A stretch of 35,671 bases of DNA from Pseudomonadota bacterium. Its GTDB lineage: Bacteria; Myxococcota_A; Polyangia; Polyangiales; Polyangiaceae. The notes beneath the pieces are model-generated. The model ran no database searches. It saw nothing but the letters and a program-made list of their open reading frames with translations, and had not been told where the DNA came from. Positions within the stretch are counted from its first letter, which is position 1. Every line of letters begins with the position of its first letter. Shown piece after piece: positions 13,655 through 23,081 of this stretch. The stretch covers positions 1 to 35,671 of the forward strand of contig JAEZYZ010000252.1 of the NCBI GenBank assembly GCA_023418705.1, in the 5' to 3' direction. The position numbers were made by a program, and so were the translations under genes.

Positions 13655-16243
13655 ATGGGCTGGTTGCGGGAGCTGATGCGAGCAGGGCCGCCCTCGCTCA
13701 ACAGCTACGACGCCCTCGCGCGCCGGGTTCTGGACAGCCCTGCTTTGGGCGACCGGCCGCTGCCTCGGGCTCGCTCTCTGTCAGCGCTCTTGGGCAAGCT
13801 GGACCGCGGGCAGGAGCTCGACTGGCTGGCCGAGCGGCCATGGATGCAGGAAGCGCTCGCCACGACGCTCGGCTGCGAGGTCGAGGTCATCGCGCGACAC
13901 GCGCGCTCGGCGCTCCAGACCCACGACCAGCAGCGCCACCACCTCCGCCTCGCAGACGTGCCCCGCGCTCGCCTGCTCGAGCTTCGCGAGGAGGAGCCCT
14001 GCCCTGGCATCCCCCCTGAGGTGCTGACGCCGCTCACCTGGAAGCGGCTCTGGTGGCATGCGCCCGATGGAAGCGGCCGCACTCTGGCCGCGCGTTGGCT
14101 GAGCGCCCGGCATGGCTTGGCGACCGTCGACGGCTCCGGCGGCGGAGCGCCCGAAACGCCGAGCTCGGATCTGGCCTTTGTCGAGCTGCACACGGCCACC
14201 GACCCGCTCCCGTCCCTTCCGGCGCGGGTCTGTGTGGCCGCGCCCTTCCTTCCCCCGGACGACGGCGGGTTTTGCATCGTCGCCTCACCGAAGGTCGAAC
14301 AGTTTCTGGCGCCGCTCGTTCGCTGGGTGGCGGCGCGCCTCCCCGCCGACGGTCGCTTCGACGCCGCTCGGGCGCTCCGCTGGCTGTCGAGCCACGCGCA
14401 CCTGATCGACGGCCTCGGCTCGGCGCTTGGCCTCTGCGGCGCGCTGGACGAGCTCGGGCTCGAGGTGACCGAAGGGCTGTCTCCCGAGAGGCTGGTTCGA
14501 GAGGTGTTTCGGCGTCGCATCGAGCGGACCTCTCCATCCGACGACCATTGGCTGTCGAAGCACGGCTTTTCGGCGCTCCTAGCGATTTATCGCCGCATCG
14601 TCACCGACTCCGATCGGCGGTGGGACGCGCCGCGAAGCTTCGACGAGTGGCTCGAGCTGATCCCGCCCGAGCACCAGCGCGGCGGCGACGTCGACTGGAT
14701 GCGGCTGGCGTTGGCGCATTCCGGGTCTTCGCTGCGCAGCCGGGAGCTCGAGGACGCCTCGAAGCGCCTCCCTCCTGGCGCGTTCAAGCTGATCCGCGCG
14801 CTCGAACGAGCCGGCTTCCTGATTCGCTTGGAGAGCGGCGAGCGCTTGCGGCTCGGACCGCGCTGGTTCGGCCGCGCGATGCTCGACGAGGCGCTCCGGA
14901 GCTTGTGCGCGGGCTCTCCTGCAGAGTGGGCCGAGGCCGTGCTGCAATCGCAAGCGGATCTGATCGCGCCCGTCGTGCTCGAACGCGCTCGGCGCGAGCC
15001 CTCCGCGCTGCTCGACGACGTGCTGGAGATGGACCTCGACGTCTCGGCGACCTGCACGGCCGCGGTCGAGATGGCGTTCCGCTGCATCGGGCTCGCCGGA
15101 GCCCTGGGCGTCGAGCTGCCGGTCGACGCCCTCGCCGAGCTCTGGGACGAGCAGCTGGGACGGCTCGTGACGTTGGGCGGGCCGATCGCTCTGCCGCGGA
15201 TCGATTTTCCGCCGGCGCTCGGCAGCCGCGAGCCCCTGCTCAGCCGCGGGGCCTTCTATTTGGCCGCGCTCTCCGTCTCCGAGCAGCTGCCTCGCGGTTC
15301 CGGCGGGGCCGAGCCCGTGCTCCGGCCGTGGTCGCTCGGCAGCGCGCCGGCCGAGCTCGGCGGCGTCTACGATCGCATGCACGAGGATCTCGGCGCTCGC
15401 CGCGACCTCTGGATCGCGGCGTCGGCGCTGGTGGACAGGCTGCGCACGTTGCTCGGCCCCGTCTCGGCGTCGGCGCCGCATCCGCTCGAGCTTCCGGGCA
15501 TGGTGCTCGACGAGGTGGCCCACGACGTGCTCGAGTGGGAGACCGTGCGGCACCTCGGCCGCGTCCCGGGGCTGATCGCCGCGGTTCGCGACCGTGCGCC
15601 CGCGCGGAAGCTTCCGTGGTCGAGCGTCGCGGAGGCGCTGTGGTTGGTTTGGCAGAGCGCCGGGTTGCCGCCGGAGGGCGACGAGCTGTTCGCCGCGGAC
15701 GCGGAGCACGCGGCGCTATTGTGGCCCCACTTGCCGCCTGCGATCGCGGTCGCCGCCGTCCGTCGCGCGCACGAAGCCGGCGAGACCGTCGACCCGAGCC
15801 TGCTCGGCCGCGCCTGCTGGAGAGCGCTGTTGGCGCACGGTGAGGCGCCGTTCGTAGGTCCGGAGTCGTGGCGCTCGGCCCCCGCGGATCTGGTCGCCGA
15901 GGCGCTCGGCTCGGATCTCCGCCCCGAGGTGCTCGCCGTCGGCTGGCAGCGAGCGCCGGAGGCCGCCGAGCGGCTCACCCTCCGGCGCTTGGAAGAAAGA
16001 GGTCCCGCCGCGTTCGCGCTGCTTCGGGCGGCGCCGCCGGCGGCCACCAGCGGGCTGGTTTCGGGCCTCGAAAACCTGCCGCTCGGGGGTGATCTGACGA
16101 CCGGTGTGCGGGCCTGGCTCCACGAGCGGGTGCGCCAGCGCGCCCCGGGTTGGATGGCCGCCTACGGGCTCTTGGAGCGCCTCGAGCGAGATTTGGCGCT
16201 CGCTCGACGCGCCGCCGCGCCGCTCGCACGAAAAGGGTTATAA
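13655..16243 (+). CDS. Large unrecognised protein with a degenerate P-loop
   Basis: An 862-residue protein with no signal peptide or membrane segment. Residues 130-160 resemble the start of a P-loop NTPase: T-W-K-R-L-W-W-H then A-P-D-G-S-G-R-T at 136-143, followed by a helix and A-T-V-D-G. The Walker A lysine is replaced by Arg142, so normal ATP hydrolysis is doubtful. L-A-F-V-E-L-H at about 171-177 could be a degenerate Walker B. The rest is helical and Leu/Ala-rich, like the arm or repeat regions of STAND/AAA-type proteins, with several W-x3-L patterns. I cannot assign a family or function. The quinone oxidoreductase gene starts 22 bp later in the same direction, so the two are probably co-transcribed. 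Confidence 0.8.
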   Translation: MGWLRELMRAGPPSLNSYDALARRVLDSPALGDRPLPRARSLSALLGKLDRGQELDWLAERPWMQEALATTLGCEVEVIARHARSALQTHDQQRHHLRLADVPRARLLELREEEPCPGIPPEVLTPLTWKRLWWHAPDGSGRTLAARWLSARHGLATVDGSGGGAPETPSSDLAFVELHTATDPLPSLPARVCVAAPFLPPDDGGFCIVASPKVEQFLAPLVRWVAARLPADGRFDAARALRWLSSHAHLIDGLGSALGLCGALDELGLEVTEGLSPERLVREVFRRRIERTSPSDDHWLSKHGFSALLAIYRRIVTDSDRRWDAPRSFDEWLELIPPEHQRGGDVDWMRLALAHSGSSLRSRELEDASKRLPPGAFKLIRALERAGFLIRLESGERLRLGPRWFGRAMLDEALRSLCAGSPAEWAEAVLQSQADLIAPVVLERARREPSALLDDVLEMDLDVSATCTAAVEMAFRCIGLAGALGVELPVDALAELWDEQLGRLVTLGGPIALPRIDFPPALGSREPLLSRGAFYLAALSVSEQLPRGSGGAEPVLRPWSLGSAPAELGGVYDRMHEDLGARRDLWIAASALVDRLRTLLGPVSASAPHPLELPGMVLDEVAHDVLEWETVRHLGRVPGLIAAVRDRAPARKLPWSSVAEALWLVWQSAGLPPEGDELFAADAEHAALLWPHLPPAIAVAAVRRAHEAGETVDPSLLGRACWRALLAHGEAPFVGPESWRSAPADLVAEALGSDLRPEVLAVGWQRAPEAAERLTLRRLEERGPAAFALLRAAPPAATSGLVSGLENLPLGGDLTTGVRAWLHERVRQRAPGWMAAYGLLERLERDLALARRAAAPLARKGL

Positions 16244-16265
16244 CGAAGCCTGGGACGTCGGAGTC

Positions 16266-17294
16266 ATGCGCGTCGTTGCCCTCAAGGATGGATTCGGACT
16301 CGACCATTTGGTGATCGAGCCGCGGCCGGCTCCTCGGCTCCTGCCCGGCCAGGTTCGACTCCGAATGCTCGCGGCGTCGCTGAACTACCGCGACTTGCTG
16401 ATGGTGCTCGGCCGCTACAATCCGGCGCAGCCCCTGCCGCTGGTGATCGGCTCGGACGGCGTCGGTGAAGTGACGGAGGTCGGCGCCGACGTCCAGCGGG
16501 TCGCGGTCGGGGATCGGGTGTGCCCGATCTTCGCGTCGGGTTGGCTCAGCGGTGAGGTGACGCGCGAGAAACAACGGACGGCGCTCGGCGGGCCGCTCGA
16601 CGGCACGTTCGCCGAATTCATGGTGCTGGACGCGGAGGCCGTGGTGAAAGTGCCGGCGTACCTCTCGGACGAAGAAGCCGCGTGCCTGCCTTGCACCGGC
16701 GTCACCGCCTGGAGCGCCCTGATGAGCCACGGGCGGCTGCAGCCAGGCGACGTGGTGCTGCTTCAGGGCACCGGCGGCGTCTCGCTGTCCGCGCTCGCGA
16801 TCGCCAAAACCGCCGGCGCGCGCGTGGTGATCACGAGCAAGGACGACGACAAGCTCCGGCGTGCCTCGAGCTTGGGCGCGGACGTCACCATCAACTACGG
16901 CGCCGATCCCGACTGGGGTCGCACCGCCAAGCAGCACACGGGCGGCCGCGGTGTCGACCTGGTGCTCGACGTCGGCGGCGAGGCGACGCTCGGCCAGTCG
17001 CTGCGCGCGGTGCGCCCCGGCGGCACCATCTGCATCATCGGCAATCTCTCCGGAGCTCGACCGAAGCTCGACTTGTTGCCCGTGTTGATGAACGACGTTC
17101 GGCTACAAGGAGTGTTCGTTGGCTCGCGGGAACGCTTCGAAGCGCTGCTGCGGGCGCTCGAGGCGAACCGCGTCCGGCCCGTGGTCGATCGCGTCTTCGA
17201 GCTCGAACAGGTCCGCGCCGCCCTGAGCTACCTGCAGAGCGGCGCGCATTTCGGCAAGGTCTGCTTGCGGCTCACGGCCCGAGGCAGCCGTTGA
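16266..17294 (+). CDS. MDR-family zinc-free alcohol dehydrogenase / quinone oxidoreductase
   Basis: A 342-residue NAD(P)H-dependent oxidoreductase of the medium-chain superfamily. The N-terminal GroES-like half has L-N-Y-R-D-L-L-M at about 39-46 and P-L-V-I-G-S-D-G-V-G-E-V at about 58-69. The nucleotide-binding half has L-Q-G-T-G-G-V-S at about 165-172, in place of the usual G-x-G-x-x-G run, and G-R-G-V-D-L-V-L-D-V-G-G at about 229-240. The zinc-ligand cysteines are not in the usual positions, consistent with the quinone-oxidoreductase branch. The ATG at 16266 is chosen because GGAG lies 6 bases upstream; a longer frame from 16104 would overlap the previous gene. Its end overlaps the convergent coiled-coil gene by 23 bases. 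Confidence 0.9.
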   Translation: MRVVALKDGFGLDHLVIEPRPAPRLLPGQVRLRMLAASLNYRDLLMVLGRYNPAQPLPLVIGSDGVGEVTEVGADVQRVAVGDRVCPIFASGWLSGEVTREKQRTALGGPLDGTFAEFMVLDAEAVVKVPAYLSDEEAACLPCTGVTAWSALMSHGRLQPGDVVLLQGTGGVSLSALAIAKTAGARVVITSKDDDKLRRASSLGADVTINYGADPDWGRTAKQHTGGRGVDLVLDVGGEATLGQSLRAVRPGGTICIIGNLSGARPKLDLLPVLMNDVRLQGVFVGSRERFEALLRALEANRVRPVVDRVFELEQVRAALSYLQSGAHFGKVCLRLTARGSR

Positions 17295-18006
17295 GCGGAT
17301 CCCCGTCGTGCACGCAGCGCGGGGGCTCGTTCGGCCGTCTCCGGACGGGCGGCGCGTCCCGGACGGGGCGCTTCGGCTCACGGGTGCTCGGCTGCGGCGG
17401 GGCGGGGATGGGCGTCGCCGGGCGCTGCTCGAGCTCGCTCTTCAGCTGACGGTTTCGTTCGCCGAGCTCCTGCAGCTCGGCGCGCGCCAGCCGAAGCTGC
17501 TCGTCCCGCTGCGCGATCTCCAGACGCCGCGCGTCGGCGAGCGCGCGCTCGCGCTCCGAAGCGTTCATGCGCTGCGCCAGCGCTGCGACCAGGGCGCCGA
17601 TACAACCGAGCGCGAGCACCGCGCTCGTCACACGAAGCCGCCGAGCACGTCCCCGAGCTTCGATCTCGACAAGGCGTGTTTGGTGCTCCTGCCGCTGGCG
17701 GAGCAGCTCGCGTTCGACGCCGAGCTTCGCTTCCACCCGCGCACGTTCGAGGGCCGCCTCGTGCTGCGCCAAGAGCCGTGACTGCTCTTCGCGGGCGGCG
17801 CGCTCGCGCTCGATCCGCCGGCGCTGCTGGTCCTCGATGGCTTTCTGCCGCGCTGCCTGCTCCCGCGCCTCGCGCTCGGCCCTCTCGTTGCGCTCCTGCT
17901 CGGCGCGGGCCGCTCTGTCGGCCCGCTCTGCGTCGACCCGATGCTGCTCGATGCGGAACAACTCCTCCAACGAGAAGAGCATGGAGCTTTCCCGAAGCTT
18001 TCCCAT
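17272..18006 (-). CDS. Coiled-coil membrane protein
   Basis: A 244-residue protein counted from the ATG at 18006, which has GGAGGG 8 bases upstream; an upstream in-frame start at 18081 is less likely. Residues about 20-115 form a long charged coiled coil dense in Arg, Glu, Gln and Ala. One hydrophobic segment follows at about residues 126-145 (V-T-S-A-V-L-A-L-G-C). A second coiled coil runs to about 195, then a Pro-rich tail ends in C-V-H-D-G-D-P-L-N-G-C-L. A single-span protein with coils on both sides could be a scaffold, but there is no homology evidence for any function. Its 3' end overlaps the 3' end of the oxidoreductase gene on the opposite strand. Confidence 0.75.
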   Translation of the reverse strand: MGKLRESSMLFSLEELFRIEQHRVDAERADRAARAEQERNERAEREAREQAARQKAIEDQQRRRIERERAAREEQSRLLAQHEAALERARVEAKLGVERELLRQRQEHQTRLVEIEARGRARRLRVTSAVLALGCIGALVAALAQRMNASERERALADARRLEIAQRDEQLRLARAELQELGERNRQLKSELEQRPATPIPAPPQPSTREPKRPVRDAPPVRRRPNEPPRCVHDGDPLNGCLGP

Positions 18007-18199
18007 GATGGCGGCCCTCCAGATCGAACGCTCGACCGCTCCAGGGCGCCCGAGCGCAAACGATGTTGCTCCGTCCGACACTCACGGCCAGGGGCCCATT
18101 GGGTCGGTTCGAATCAAGCTCGTGATTACAACCGCAACGAAATTGCGATACGGGCAACCCGCGACGCACCGTTTGGATGTGGAAGCGGGGGATTGCGTT

Positions 18200-18706
18200 T
18201 CAGGAACCGGTCGCGGCGTCCGGCTCCTCGTCGAGCTCCTCGTCCACGGCGATGCGGCGGACCCCGGACCCGAGCTCCGAGAAGCGGACCCGTACGCCCA
18301 CGTCGGTGCCGCCGAGCTCGTCGCAGAGGGCACCAGCGAGGGCGAACAGCTCATGGCGGGCACCGTCGGGGCAGTGGTCGTCCGCCATCAGGATCAGCTC
18401 ACCGCTGCCCTCCTGGCACATGGTCGACAGCAGCGCGCGCGAGATGCGGTACCGGGCCCCCCGCTCGTCCGCCCCCGAGCCGCCGTTGCTCGCCAGGATC
18501 GCGAGGCGCAGTTTTCGACCCTCGGCGGATAGGCCCATCAGCGTTGTGATGATGCGCGCCGCGAACTGTCCGGCCGTTTCAGTCGCGAGCTGGTTTGTAA
18601 CGACGGTGTCGACATCCGTTCCGGGCACAGCGCGGCGCGAAAGCGGCCAGTGTGCGCCCGATTCGACGGCAATGAAGATCAGATCTTCGCTGGGTGTAGG
18701 CTTCAT
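18200..18706 (-). CDS. Unrecognised 168-residue soluble protein
   Basis: The ATG at 18706 is chosen because GAGGG lies 6 bases upstream. The frame upstream to 18802 has no such site. The protein is compact with alternating strands and helices: L-I-F-I-A-V-E-S-G at the N-terminus, L-R-L-A-I-L-A-S-N-G-G-S in the middle, G-E-L-I-L-M-A-D-D-H and V-G-V-R-V-R-F-S-E-L later, then an acidic tail. The pattern resembles a small alpha/beta domain, but I recognise no family. There is no signal peptide. The 193 bp between it and the coiled-coil gene on the same strand make a shared operon uncertain. Confidence 0.65.
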   Translation of the reverse strand: MKPTPSEDLIFIAVESGAHWPLSRRAVPGTDVDTVVTNQLATETAGQFAARIITTLMGLSAEGRKLRLAILASNGGSGADERGARYRISRALLSTMCQEGSGELILMADDHCPDGARHELFALAGALCDELGGTDVGVRVRFSELGSGVRRIAVDEELDEEPDAATGS

Positions 18707-18888
18707 CAGACCCTCGAACCGTGAACGCGGCGCGGCATTCCGAAAAATGCGCAGCGCACACGAACGTTCTGCCGTGAGCCGCCCATCAGCCCCCGTCAGC
18801 ATGATCGTTATGCAGCCTGCCCCCTCTCGTCGTCAAGCAACGAATGCATGCGGTCGACGTTCTAACGCCAACGCATTTTGCCGGACCA

Positions 18889-18924
18889 TCAGCGCGCGGC
18901 TGCGGAGCGCTCGCCGCGCGCTGA
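18889..18924 (-). terminator. Hairpin behind the sucAB operon
   Basis: TCAGCGCGCGG at 18889-18899 pairs perfectly with CCGCGCGCTGA at 18914-18924 (11 bp, 14-base loop). It lies 24 bases past the stop of the E2 gene at 18948. No T-run follows on the minus strand, so it may be a transcript-end stabiliser or a factor-dependent stop. Confidence 0.5.
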
Positions 18925-18947
18925 CACGGTGAAATCGGCGTCGCTCG

Positions 18948-20216
18948 TCACACCTCGAGCAAAACCCGATTGGGCTGCTCCACGCAATCTTTGATGCGCT
19001 TCAGGAACGTGACGGCTTCGCGACCGTCCACCAACCGATGATCGTAAGTGAGCGCCACGTACATCATCGGGCGCACGACGATCTGACCGCCGCGGACGAC
19101 CGGACGATCCTGGATCGCGTGCAGCCCCAAAATGCCGCTCTGCGGCGGATTGATGATCGGCGTCGACAAGAGGGAGCCGTAGACGCCGCCATTGCTGATC
19201 GTGAAGGTTCCCCCCTGCAGCTCATCGAGTTTGAGCGTATTGTTTTTCGCTCGGGCTGCAAAGTCGGCGATCGCCTGCTCCACCTCGGCGAAGCTCAGTC
19301 GATCAGCGTGCCGGATGACAGGGACCACGAGGCCCTTGCCCCCGCCGACCGCAACACCAATATCATAGTAATTCTTGTAGACGATATCGGTACCGCGGAT
19401 CTCAGCGTTGACCTGCGGGACGAGCTTCAGGGCTTCAATCGTCGCCTTGACGAAAAACGACATGAACCCGAGCTTGATGCCGTACTTGGCGACGAAGCCC
19501 TCCTGATACTGTTTGCGGAGCGCCATCACCTCGCTCATGTCCACCTCGTTGAAGGTGGTCAGGAGCGCAGCGGTCTGCTGGGATTCGACGAGCCGTTCGG
19601 CGATGCGGCGCCGAAATGGCGTCATCGCGACCACCTCTTCGTCGAGATCGGCGGCGTGGCCGGGAGCGCCCTCGGCGCGTCGAACATGACGCTCCACGTC
19701 TTCCTTGAAAATACGGCCTCCGGGGCTCGATGCCTGAACGTCCTCGACCCTCAGCCCGCGCTCGCGGAGCGCCTTGCGCGCCGACGGCATCACGCGGGCA
19801 AACCCCTGGGGTGGGATGGTGTCGCGACGGGTGCGCTGGCGCTCGGAGATCTGCGCCTCCTCGACCGGCGCCGGGCTGCTCACCCGCTCGGGCGCGTCGC
19901 CGCGCGCCGCCTGCGGCTGCTCCCTGTCGGGCGCGCTCGCCTTGGCGGCCTTGGCCCCCGCCCGCTCCTCCATATATCCAATCACGTCGCCGACGTTGGC
20001 CGAGGCTCCCTTTTGGACCTTGATGTTCGAGATCACGCCGCTCACCGGCGCCGGCAGCTCGACGGTCACCTTGTCCGTTTCGATCGACACCACCGGTTGA
20101 TCGCGCTCGACGTGGTCCCCCTCGGCGAGAAACCACTCTCCAATCACGACTTCGGTGACCGACTCGCCAACCTCCGGCACCTTTAGTTCCACCGCCATAG
20201 AGTCCTTTCCGCTCAT
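18948..20216 (-). CDS. sucB: 2-oxoglutarate dehydrogenase E2 (dihydrolipoyl succinyltransferase)
   Basis: A 422-residue E2 that transfers the succinyl group from the lipoyl arm to CoA in the 2-oxoglutarate dehydrogenase complex of the TCA cycle. The lipoyl domain spans about residues 7-82 with lipoylated Lys49 in E-T-D-K-V. A Pro/Ala linker is followed by the E3/E1-binding domain at about 140-178 (P-S-A-R-K-A-L-R-E-R-G). The catalytic domain runs from about 195 to the end with active-site H393 and D397 in D-H-R-L-V-D-G. One lipoyl domain is usual for this enzyme. Two ATGs compete: 20216 (GGAG 8 bases upstream) and 20198 (the start usual for homologues). The gene lies 42 bp behind sucA and is clearly in the same operon. 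No E3 gene is in the window. Confidence 0.95.
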   Translation of the reverse strand: MSGKDSMAVELKVPEVGESVTEVVIGEWFLAEGDHVERDQPVVSIETDKVTVELPAPVSGVISNIKVQKGASANVGDVIGYMEERAGAKAAKASAPDREQPQAARGDAPERVSSPAPVEEAQISERQRTRRDTIPPQGFARVMPSARKALRERGLRVEDVQASSPGGRIFKEDVERHVRRAEGAPGHAADLDEEVVAMTPFRRRIAERLVESQQTAALLTTFNEVDMSEVMALRKQYQEGFVAKYGIKLGFMSFFVKATIEALKLVPQVNAEIRGTDIVYKNYYDIGVAVGGGKGLVVPVIRHADRLSFAEVEQAIADFAARAKNNTLKLDELQGGTFTISNGGVYGSLLSTPIINPPQSGILGLHAIQDRPVVRGGQIVVRPMMYVALTYDHRLVDGREAVTFLKRIKDCVEQPNRVLLEV

Positions 20217-20258
20217 TGCAACATCTCCGCGATTCAGCCGTCGAGGCGCGAGATTGCC

Positions 20259-23081
20259 TCAGGCAAACGCCTTCTCCAAGATTTCCTGCTGCTCGAGGCG
20301 ATGGCTGCTGAGCGACCCTGTCGCGGGGCTCGCCGACTCTGCACGCGACACGCAGGAGAAGGGGTGCGACAGCATACGCGTGCAGAACCGCACCCGCAGG
20401 TGCTGCCAGGCGCCCATGTTCTCCGGCTCGTCCTGGACCCAGATCACCGGCGTGCCTTCCGGGTACGGCTCCAGCGCCTTGGCCAGGAGCTCGTCGGGCA
20501 GCGGGTAGAGCTGCTCCAGGCGGAGGATGGCGACGTCCTTACGCCCGAGCTCCTCGCGGCGCTGCTCGAGCTCGTAGTAGATCTTGCCCGAGCAGAGCAG
20601 CACCCGATCCACGGGCGCCCCGGGCTCACGGGCCAGCCGATCCGGCAGGATACGCCGGAAGCGGCCGGAGGCGCACTCCTGGATCGGGCTCGTGGCTTGC
20701 GGGTGGCGCAGCAAACTCTTCGGCGTCAGCACGATCAGCGGCTTGCGCCAGCGCCGCAAGACCTGGCGCCGCAAGCAGTGGAAATGCTGGGCCGGGGTGG
20801 TGGGCTGCACGATCTGGATGTTCTCTTCCGCGGCGAGCATCAAAAAGCGCTCCAGGCGCGCGCTCGAGTGCTCCGGCCCCTGCCCTTCGAAACCATGGGG
20901 CAGAAGCAGCACCAATCCGCTCAACCGCCGCCACTTGTCTTCCGCGCTCACCAAGAATTGATCGATGATGACCTGCGCGGCGTTGGCGAAATCACCGAAC
21001 TGCGCCTCCCACAGCACGAGCCCGTCGGGCCAATCGAGGCTGTAGCCATACTCGAAGCCGAGCACGCCCGCCTCGCTGAGAGCGCTGTTGTAGATTTCGA
21101 TCGGCGCCTGGTTCTCCGCGACGTGCAGGAGCGGCATGTAAGCATGACCGTCTTCGACGTCGTGCAAGATGGCATGCCGCTGCGTGAAGGTGCCGCGCCC
21201 GCTGTCTTGACCGGTCAAGCGCACGCGCACGCCCTCGGCGACCAAACTGGCGAACGCCAAGAGCTCGGCGCTGCCCCAGTCGAGCGGTCGCTCGCCGCGC
21301 GCCATCTCCGCGCGCAACGTGAGCAGGCGCGAGACCTTCTTGTGCGGGTGGAAGTCGTCCGGCAGCCGCGTCTGCGCCTCCAAGAGCTCCGAGAGCCGCT
21401 CCACGGGCAGGCTGGTGTCCACCTCGGGCACGTCCGCCTCCGGCCCGCCGCGGTACCCCTTCCAGATCCCTCCGAGCCAGTCGTGCACCCGCACGAAGTC
21501 CTTGCGGCGCGCCTCGCTGAGCTCACGCTCCAGGTGCTCTCGCCGCTCCACCGCGATCTGGTCGGCCTCCTCGCGCGTCAAACCCCCGAGCTTCAAGAGG
21601 TGCTCGAGGTAGCCGTCCCGCACGCTCTGCCGCTCGGCGATCGCTCCGTAGAGCAGCGGTTGGGTGAACGCGGGCTCGTCCCCTTCGTTGTGACCATGGC
21701 GGCGGTAGCCGTACATGTCGATGACGACGTCGCGGTGCCAGGTGTCCCGAAAATCCATGGCGAGGCGCACGACCTGCGCGACGGCCTCCGGATCCTCGCC
21801 GTTGACGTGGAAGATCGGGATTTGAAGCATCTTGGCCACGTCGGTGGCGTACGTGCTCGAGCGGCCTTGTGACGGGGGCGTCGTGAACCCGATCTGGTTG
21901 TTGACGATCACGTGAACGGTGCCCCCGGCGGTGTAAGCGTCGAGCTGGCTCAGGTTGAGCGTCTCCTGCACCACCCCTTCGCCAGCGAACGCGGCGTCTC
22001 CATGGATCAACAGCGCGAGCTTTCGCCGGCGCGACACGTCGCCTATCCGGTCCTGCTTGGCCCGGGTGCGACCGATCACCACCGGGTTGACGAACTCGAG
22101 GTGGCTCGGGTTGAAACAGAGCGACAGGTGCACGGTCGCCCCGCTGCCCGTGACGTAGTCCGAGCTGTGGCCCAGGTGGTACTTCACGTCGCCGCTGCCG
22201 AAGTACAGCTCCGGATCCTTGTCCTCGAACTCGCGGAAGATTTCGCGCGGGCTCTTGCCCATGATGTTGGCGAGCACGTTGAGGCGCCCGCGGTGGGCCA
22301 TCCCGAGCACGACCTCGTCGACGCCGTGATCGGCTGCCCTGCCGATCGCGAACGCCAACAGCGGGATCAAGCTCTCCGAACCCTCGAGCGAGAAGCTCTT
22401 GGCGCCCAGGTACTTCTTCTGGATGAACTCTTCGAAGATCACCGCGTCGGTGAGCTTCGTGAAGATGCGGATCTGTTGTTCCCGGCTCAGCTCCAGGCGG
22501 TTCTGGGTCCCCTCGAGCCGCTCCTGGATCCAGTTTTTCACCGCCAGATCGTCGATGTGCATGAACTGCACGCCGATCGAGCGGCAGTAGGTGTTGCGCA
22601 GCCGCTCCAGGATCTCTCGCAGCGTCAGCACCCGCGCGCCGTAGATCGTTCGGCTCGAAAACTTCCGGTCGAGGTCTGCCTCGGTCAGCCCGTAAAACTC
22701 GGGGTCGAGCTCGGGCTGGTGGGCGCGCGGCAGGCCGAGCGGATCGACCTGGGCGATCATGTGACCGCGAACGCGATAAGCTCGGACGAGCTGGTCGACG
22801 CGATCTTGCCGAACGGCGGCGTCCTCCACGCCGAGCGCGCGCGCCTTGCCGACTTGGGCGCCGTTCACGCCGCCCGCGACCACCCCATTGGCCCCCGTGG
22901 GATTGAACACGCTGCGCGGGCGGAACGAGGGGCCAAGCCTGAGGCCGTCGGGCTCCGCCGGCGCGACGCTCTCGAAGTAGTCGCGCCAGTCGGGCGGGAT
23001 GGAGCCTGGGTCTCGGAGAAAATCGGCGTACAGCTCCTCGACGAAACCGAGGCTCAAGCTGTTCGGCGAACGATCAACCAT
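20259..23081 (-). CDS. sucA: 2-oxoglutarate dehydrogenase E1
   Basis: A 940-residue ThDP-dependent decarboxylase that converts 2-oxoglutarate and passes the succinyl group to E2. The N-terminus has the short OdhN-type motif with F-V-E-E-L-Y-A-D-F-L and P-P-D-W-R-D-Y-F. G-M-A-H-R-G-R-L-N lies at about 260-268. The ThDP motif runs from G-D-A-A-F at 361-365 to the N-N-Q-I-G-F stretch. The final third carries the transketolase-like fold. The length is normal for the enzyme. The ATG at 23081 is chosen because the frame further up to 23303 is Arg/Pro-rich and lacks the family start. On the minus strand a TTGACC at about 23294-23299 may be the -35 of its promoter within the 255 bp behind tetR. The sucB gene follows 42 bp on. 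Confidence 0.95.
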   Translation of the reverse strand: MVDRSPNSLSLGFVEELYADFLRDPGSIPPDWRDYFESVAPAEPDGLRLGPSFRPRSVFNPTGANGVVAGGVNGAQVGKARALGVEDAAVRQDRVDQLVRAYRVRGHMIAQVDPLGLPRAHQPELDPEFYGLTEADLDRKFSSRTIYGARVLTLREILERLRNTYCRSIGVQFMHIDDLAVKNWIQERLEGTQNRLELSREQQIRIFTKLTDAVIFEEFIQKKYLGAKSFSLEGSESLIPLLAFAIGRAADHGVDEVVLGMAHRGRLNVLANIMGKSPREIFREFEDKDPELYFGSGDVKYHLGHSSDYVTGSGATVHLSLCFNPSHLEFVNPVVIGRTRAKQDRIGDVSRRRKLALLIHGDAAFAGEGVVQETLNLSQLDAYTAGGTVHVIVNNQIGFTTPPSQGRSSTYATDVAKMLQIPIFHVNGEDPEAVAQVVRLAMDFRDTWHRDVVIDMYGYRRHGHNEGDEPAFTQPLLYGAIAERQSVRDGYLEHLLKLGGLTREEADQIAVERREHLERELSEARRKDFVRVHDWLGGIWKGYRGGPEADVPEVDTSLPVERLSELLEAQTRLPDDFHPHKKVSRLLTLRAEMARGERPLDWGSAELLAFASLVAEGVRVRLTGQDSGRGTFTQRHAILHDVEDGHAYMPLLHVAENQAPIEIYNSALSEAGVLGFEYGYSLDWPDGLVLWEAQFGDFANAAQVIIDQFLVSAEDKWRRLSGLVLLLPHGFEGQGPEHSSARLERFLMLAAEENIQIVQPTTPAQHFHCLRRQVLRRWRKPLIVLTPKSLLRHPQATSPIQECASGRFRRILPDRLAREPGAPVDRVLLCSGKIYYELEQRREELGRKDVAILRLEQLYPLPDELLAKALEPYPEGTPVIWVQDEPENMGAWQHLRVRFCTRMLSHPFSCVSRAESASPATGSLSSHRLEQQEILEKAFA

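Noticed and set aside
18101..18120. GGTTCGAATC, the T-loop signature of tRNA genes
   Set aside because: The following bases are not complementary to the preceding GTCGG stem, and no acceptor, D or anticodon arm can be drawn upstream.
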